Positions 6,099 to 6,890 of a stretch of 6,890 nt of DNA are shown here, piece after piece. Position 1 is the stretch's first letter; every line of letters starts with the position of its first letter. Position numbers and translations under genes: made by a program. The notes below the pieces were generated by a model that saw only the letters and a program-made list of their open reading frames with translations, searched no databases and was not told the DNA's origin. The stretch comes from Christensenellaceae bacterium. GTDB taxonomy: Bacteria; Bacillota; Clostridia; Christensenellales; UBA1750. The stretch spans positions 1 to 6,890 of the forward strand of contig JAITTC010000138.1 of assembly GCA_031287285.1 (NCBI GenBank), given 5' to 3'.

Positions 6099-6231
6099 TT
6101 CGTTGCCACTCGCAATGACGAGGAGGGCGGCGGGGGCCGCTTTGCCACGCCTACGGGCCCTTTTCGCCCGAGGAAACGGCGGCGGGGCAACCTGGCAAAG
6201 GCTTCATCAGAGAGGAGGCACGCCGGCTTAC
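6099..6231 (+). repeat. Type A repeat unit A2, short form
   Basis: 133 bp. It is like A1 but has a single CGCAATGACG and lacks the second copy, and it is shortened in the GGCGGGGCA segment. It shares the CGGGCCCTTTTCGCCCG hairpin and the tail ending GCCGGCTTAC. Confidence 0.8.
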
Positions 6232-6597
6232 TTCTTCGCCATTGCGAGGAGCGAAGCGACGCGGCAATCCAGCCGGATGCGCAAAGGCCACACTTCTTCA
6301 AAAAGGAAGCACGCTGGATTGCTTCTTCGTCATTGCGAGGAGCGTAAGCGACGCGGCAATCCAGCGGAATGCACAAAGGCTTCACTTTTTCAAAAAGGAG
6401 GCACGCTGGCTTACTTCTTCGTCATTGCCAGGAGCGTAAGCGACGGGGCAATCCAGCGAAATGCGCAAAGGCCTCACTCCTTCAAAAAGGAAGCACGCCG
6501 GATTGTTTCTTCGTCATTGCTAGGAGCGAAGCGACGCGGCAATCCAGCCGGATGCGCAAAGGCCACACTTCTTCAAAAAGGAAGCACGCTGGATTGC
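6232..6597 (+). repeat. Four tandem type B units, B2 to B5
   Basis: Head-to-tail units at 6232-6322, 6323-6414, 6415-6506 and 6507-6597, with a period of 91-92 bp. B2 and B5 have AGCGAAGCG; B3 and B4 have AGCGTAAGCG, one base longer. In B3 the palindrome is cleanest: GCTGGATTGC (6313-6322) pairs perfectly with GCAATCCAGC (6356-6365), and inner CGTC pairs with GACG. Confidence 0.88.
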
Positions 6598-6765
6598 TTC
6601 GTTGCCACTCGCAATGACGGAGAGGGCGCAGTCGCAATGACGAGGAGGGCGCAGCGCGCTCTGCGGAGCAGCTTGGCCATGCCTACGGGCCCTTTTCGCC
6701 CGAGGGAGCGGGTGGCGGGGCAGCACTGGCAAAGGCTTCATCAGAGAGAAGGCATGCTGGCTTAC
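6598..6765 (+). repeat. Type A repeat unit A3, long form
   Basis: 168 bp. It has two TCGCAATGACG copies as in A1, plus a longer GGGCGCAGCGCGCTCTGCG segment absent from A1 and A2. The CGGGC-N7-GCCCG hairpin and the shared tail are retained. Confidence 0.8.
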
Positions 6766-6856
6766 TTCTTCGTCATTGCGAGGAGCGAAGCGACGCGGCA
6801 ATCCAGCCGGATGCGCAAAGGCCACACTTCTTCAAAAAGGAAGCACGCTGGATTGC
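6766..6856 (+). repeat. Type B repeat unit B6
   Basis: 91 bp. From 6781 through the window edge at 6890, B6 and the following partial A4 are identical to 6522-6631 (B5 into A3). The stretch 6774-6859 is also identical to 6240-6325 in B2. This points to recent copying within the array. A partial type A unit (A4, 6857-6890) follows and is cut by the window. Confidence 0.85.
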
Positions 6857-6890
6857 TTCGTTGCCACTCGCAATGACGGAGAGGGCGCAG

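Larger units (their letters stand above)
5812..6890. repeat. Array of palindromic repeat modules, no gene, continues past right edge
   Basis: This stretch of more than 1 kb holds repeated modules rather than genes. Each module ends in a related tail (GCAAAGGC, a TTCA/CACTTC segment, then GAGGCACGCTGG and ATTGC or CTTAC). Type B heads carry CATTGCGAGGAGCGAAGCGA or the AGCGTAAGCG variant. Type A heads start TTCGTTGCCACTCGCAATGA, an inverted and diverged form of the B head. The order is tail of an older unit (5812-5850), A1, B1, A2, B2, B3, B4, B5, A3, B6, A4 (cut). B heads with the preceding tail form a 53-bp imperfect palindrome. From memory, very similar palindromes are scattered in many bacterial genomes as REP- or MITE-like elements; I cannot search to confirm. 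There are no unique spacers, so it is not CRISPR. Confidence 0.9.

Noticed and set aside
6232..6597. CRISPR array
   Set aside because: The whole 91-92 bp unit repeats with no unique spacers between short repeats, and no cas genes are present.
5890..6876. Plus-strand open frame of 328 codons
   Set aside because: It lies entirely in the repeat array, has no convincing ribosome binding site, and its peptide is made of frame-shifted translations of the repeats.

Overview
The window looks like a GC-rich chromosomal segment of a member of the Bacillota, probably a gut-type Clostridia. This rests on strong purine-rich ribosome binding sites, an AsnRS and a PHP protein of clostridial style, and a FeoB with the extra periplasmic-side insert that I recall from Clostridia. 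The assignment is inference from protein style; there is no rRNA to confirm it.

Layout. Positions 1-2580 hold a leftward ferrous-iron uptake operon: a near-consensus promoter (2551-2580), two tandem small FeoA proteins (2253-2462 and 2010-2231), and feoB starting at 1908 and running off the left edge (636 codons present, C-terminal part missing). FeoB is an uninterrupted minus-strand reading frame with no stop inside the window. The operon carries three copies of one inverted repeat, GTTAG-N6-CTAAC (one with a single mismatch). One lies over the predicted transcription start, one in the feoA leader, and one in the feoA-feoB gap just after a weak intrinsic terminator. This is the strongest regulatory signal in the window and looks like a metal-responsive operator set.

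Positions 2696-3274 encode a leftward 192-residue protein that I do not recognise. It is divergent from a rightward operon (3349-5790): extended -10 promoter, asparaginyl-tRNA synthetase (start at 3397), a PHP-domain phosphoesterase-like protein 8 nt downstream, a small two-helix membrane protein overlapping it by ATGA, and a strong palindromic terminator.

From about 5812 to the right edge (more than 1 kb) there is no credible gene. The stretch is an array of interspersed-repeat-like modules. A 91-92 bp type (B) with a 53-bp imperfect palindrome at its head alternates with a 133-168 bp type (A), in the order (tail)-A1-B1-A2-B2-B3-B4-B5-A3-B6-A4 (cut by the edge). Open frames through this array, including one of 328 codons, are best explained as repeat artefacts.

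The iron-uptake genes act together: the FeoA proteins are cytosolic partners of the GTPase-coupled FeoB channel. The asnS operon combines a housekeeping synthetase with two accessory proteins whose link to it is unknown.
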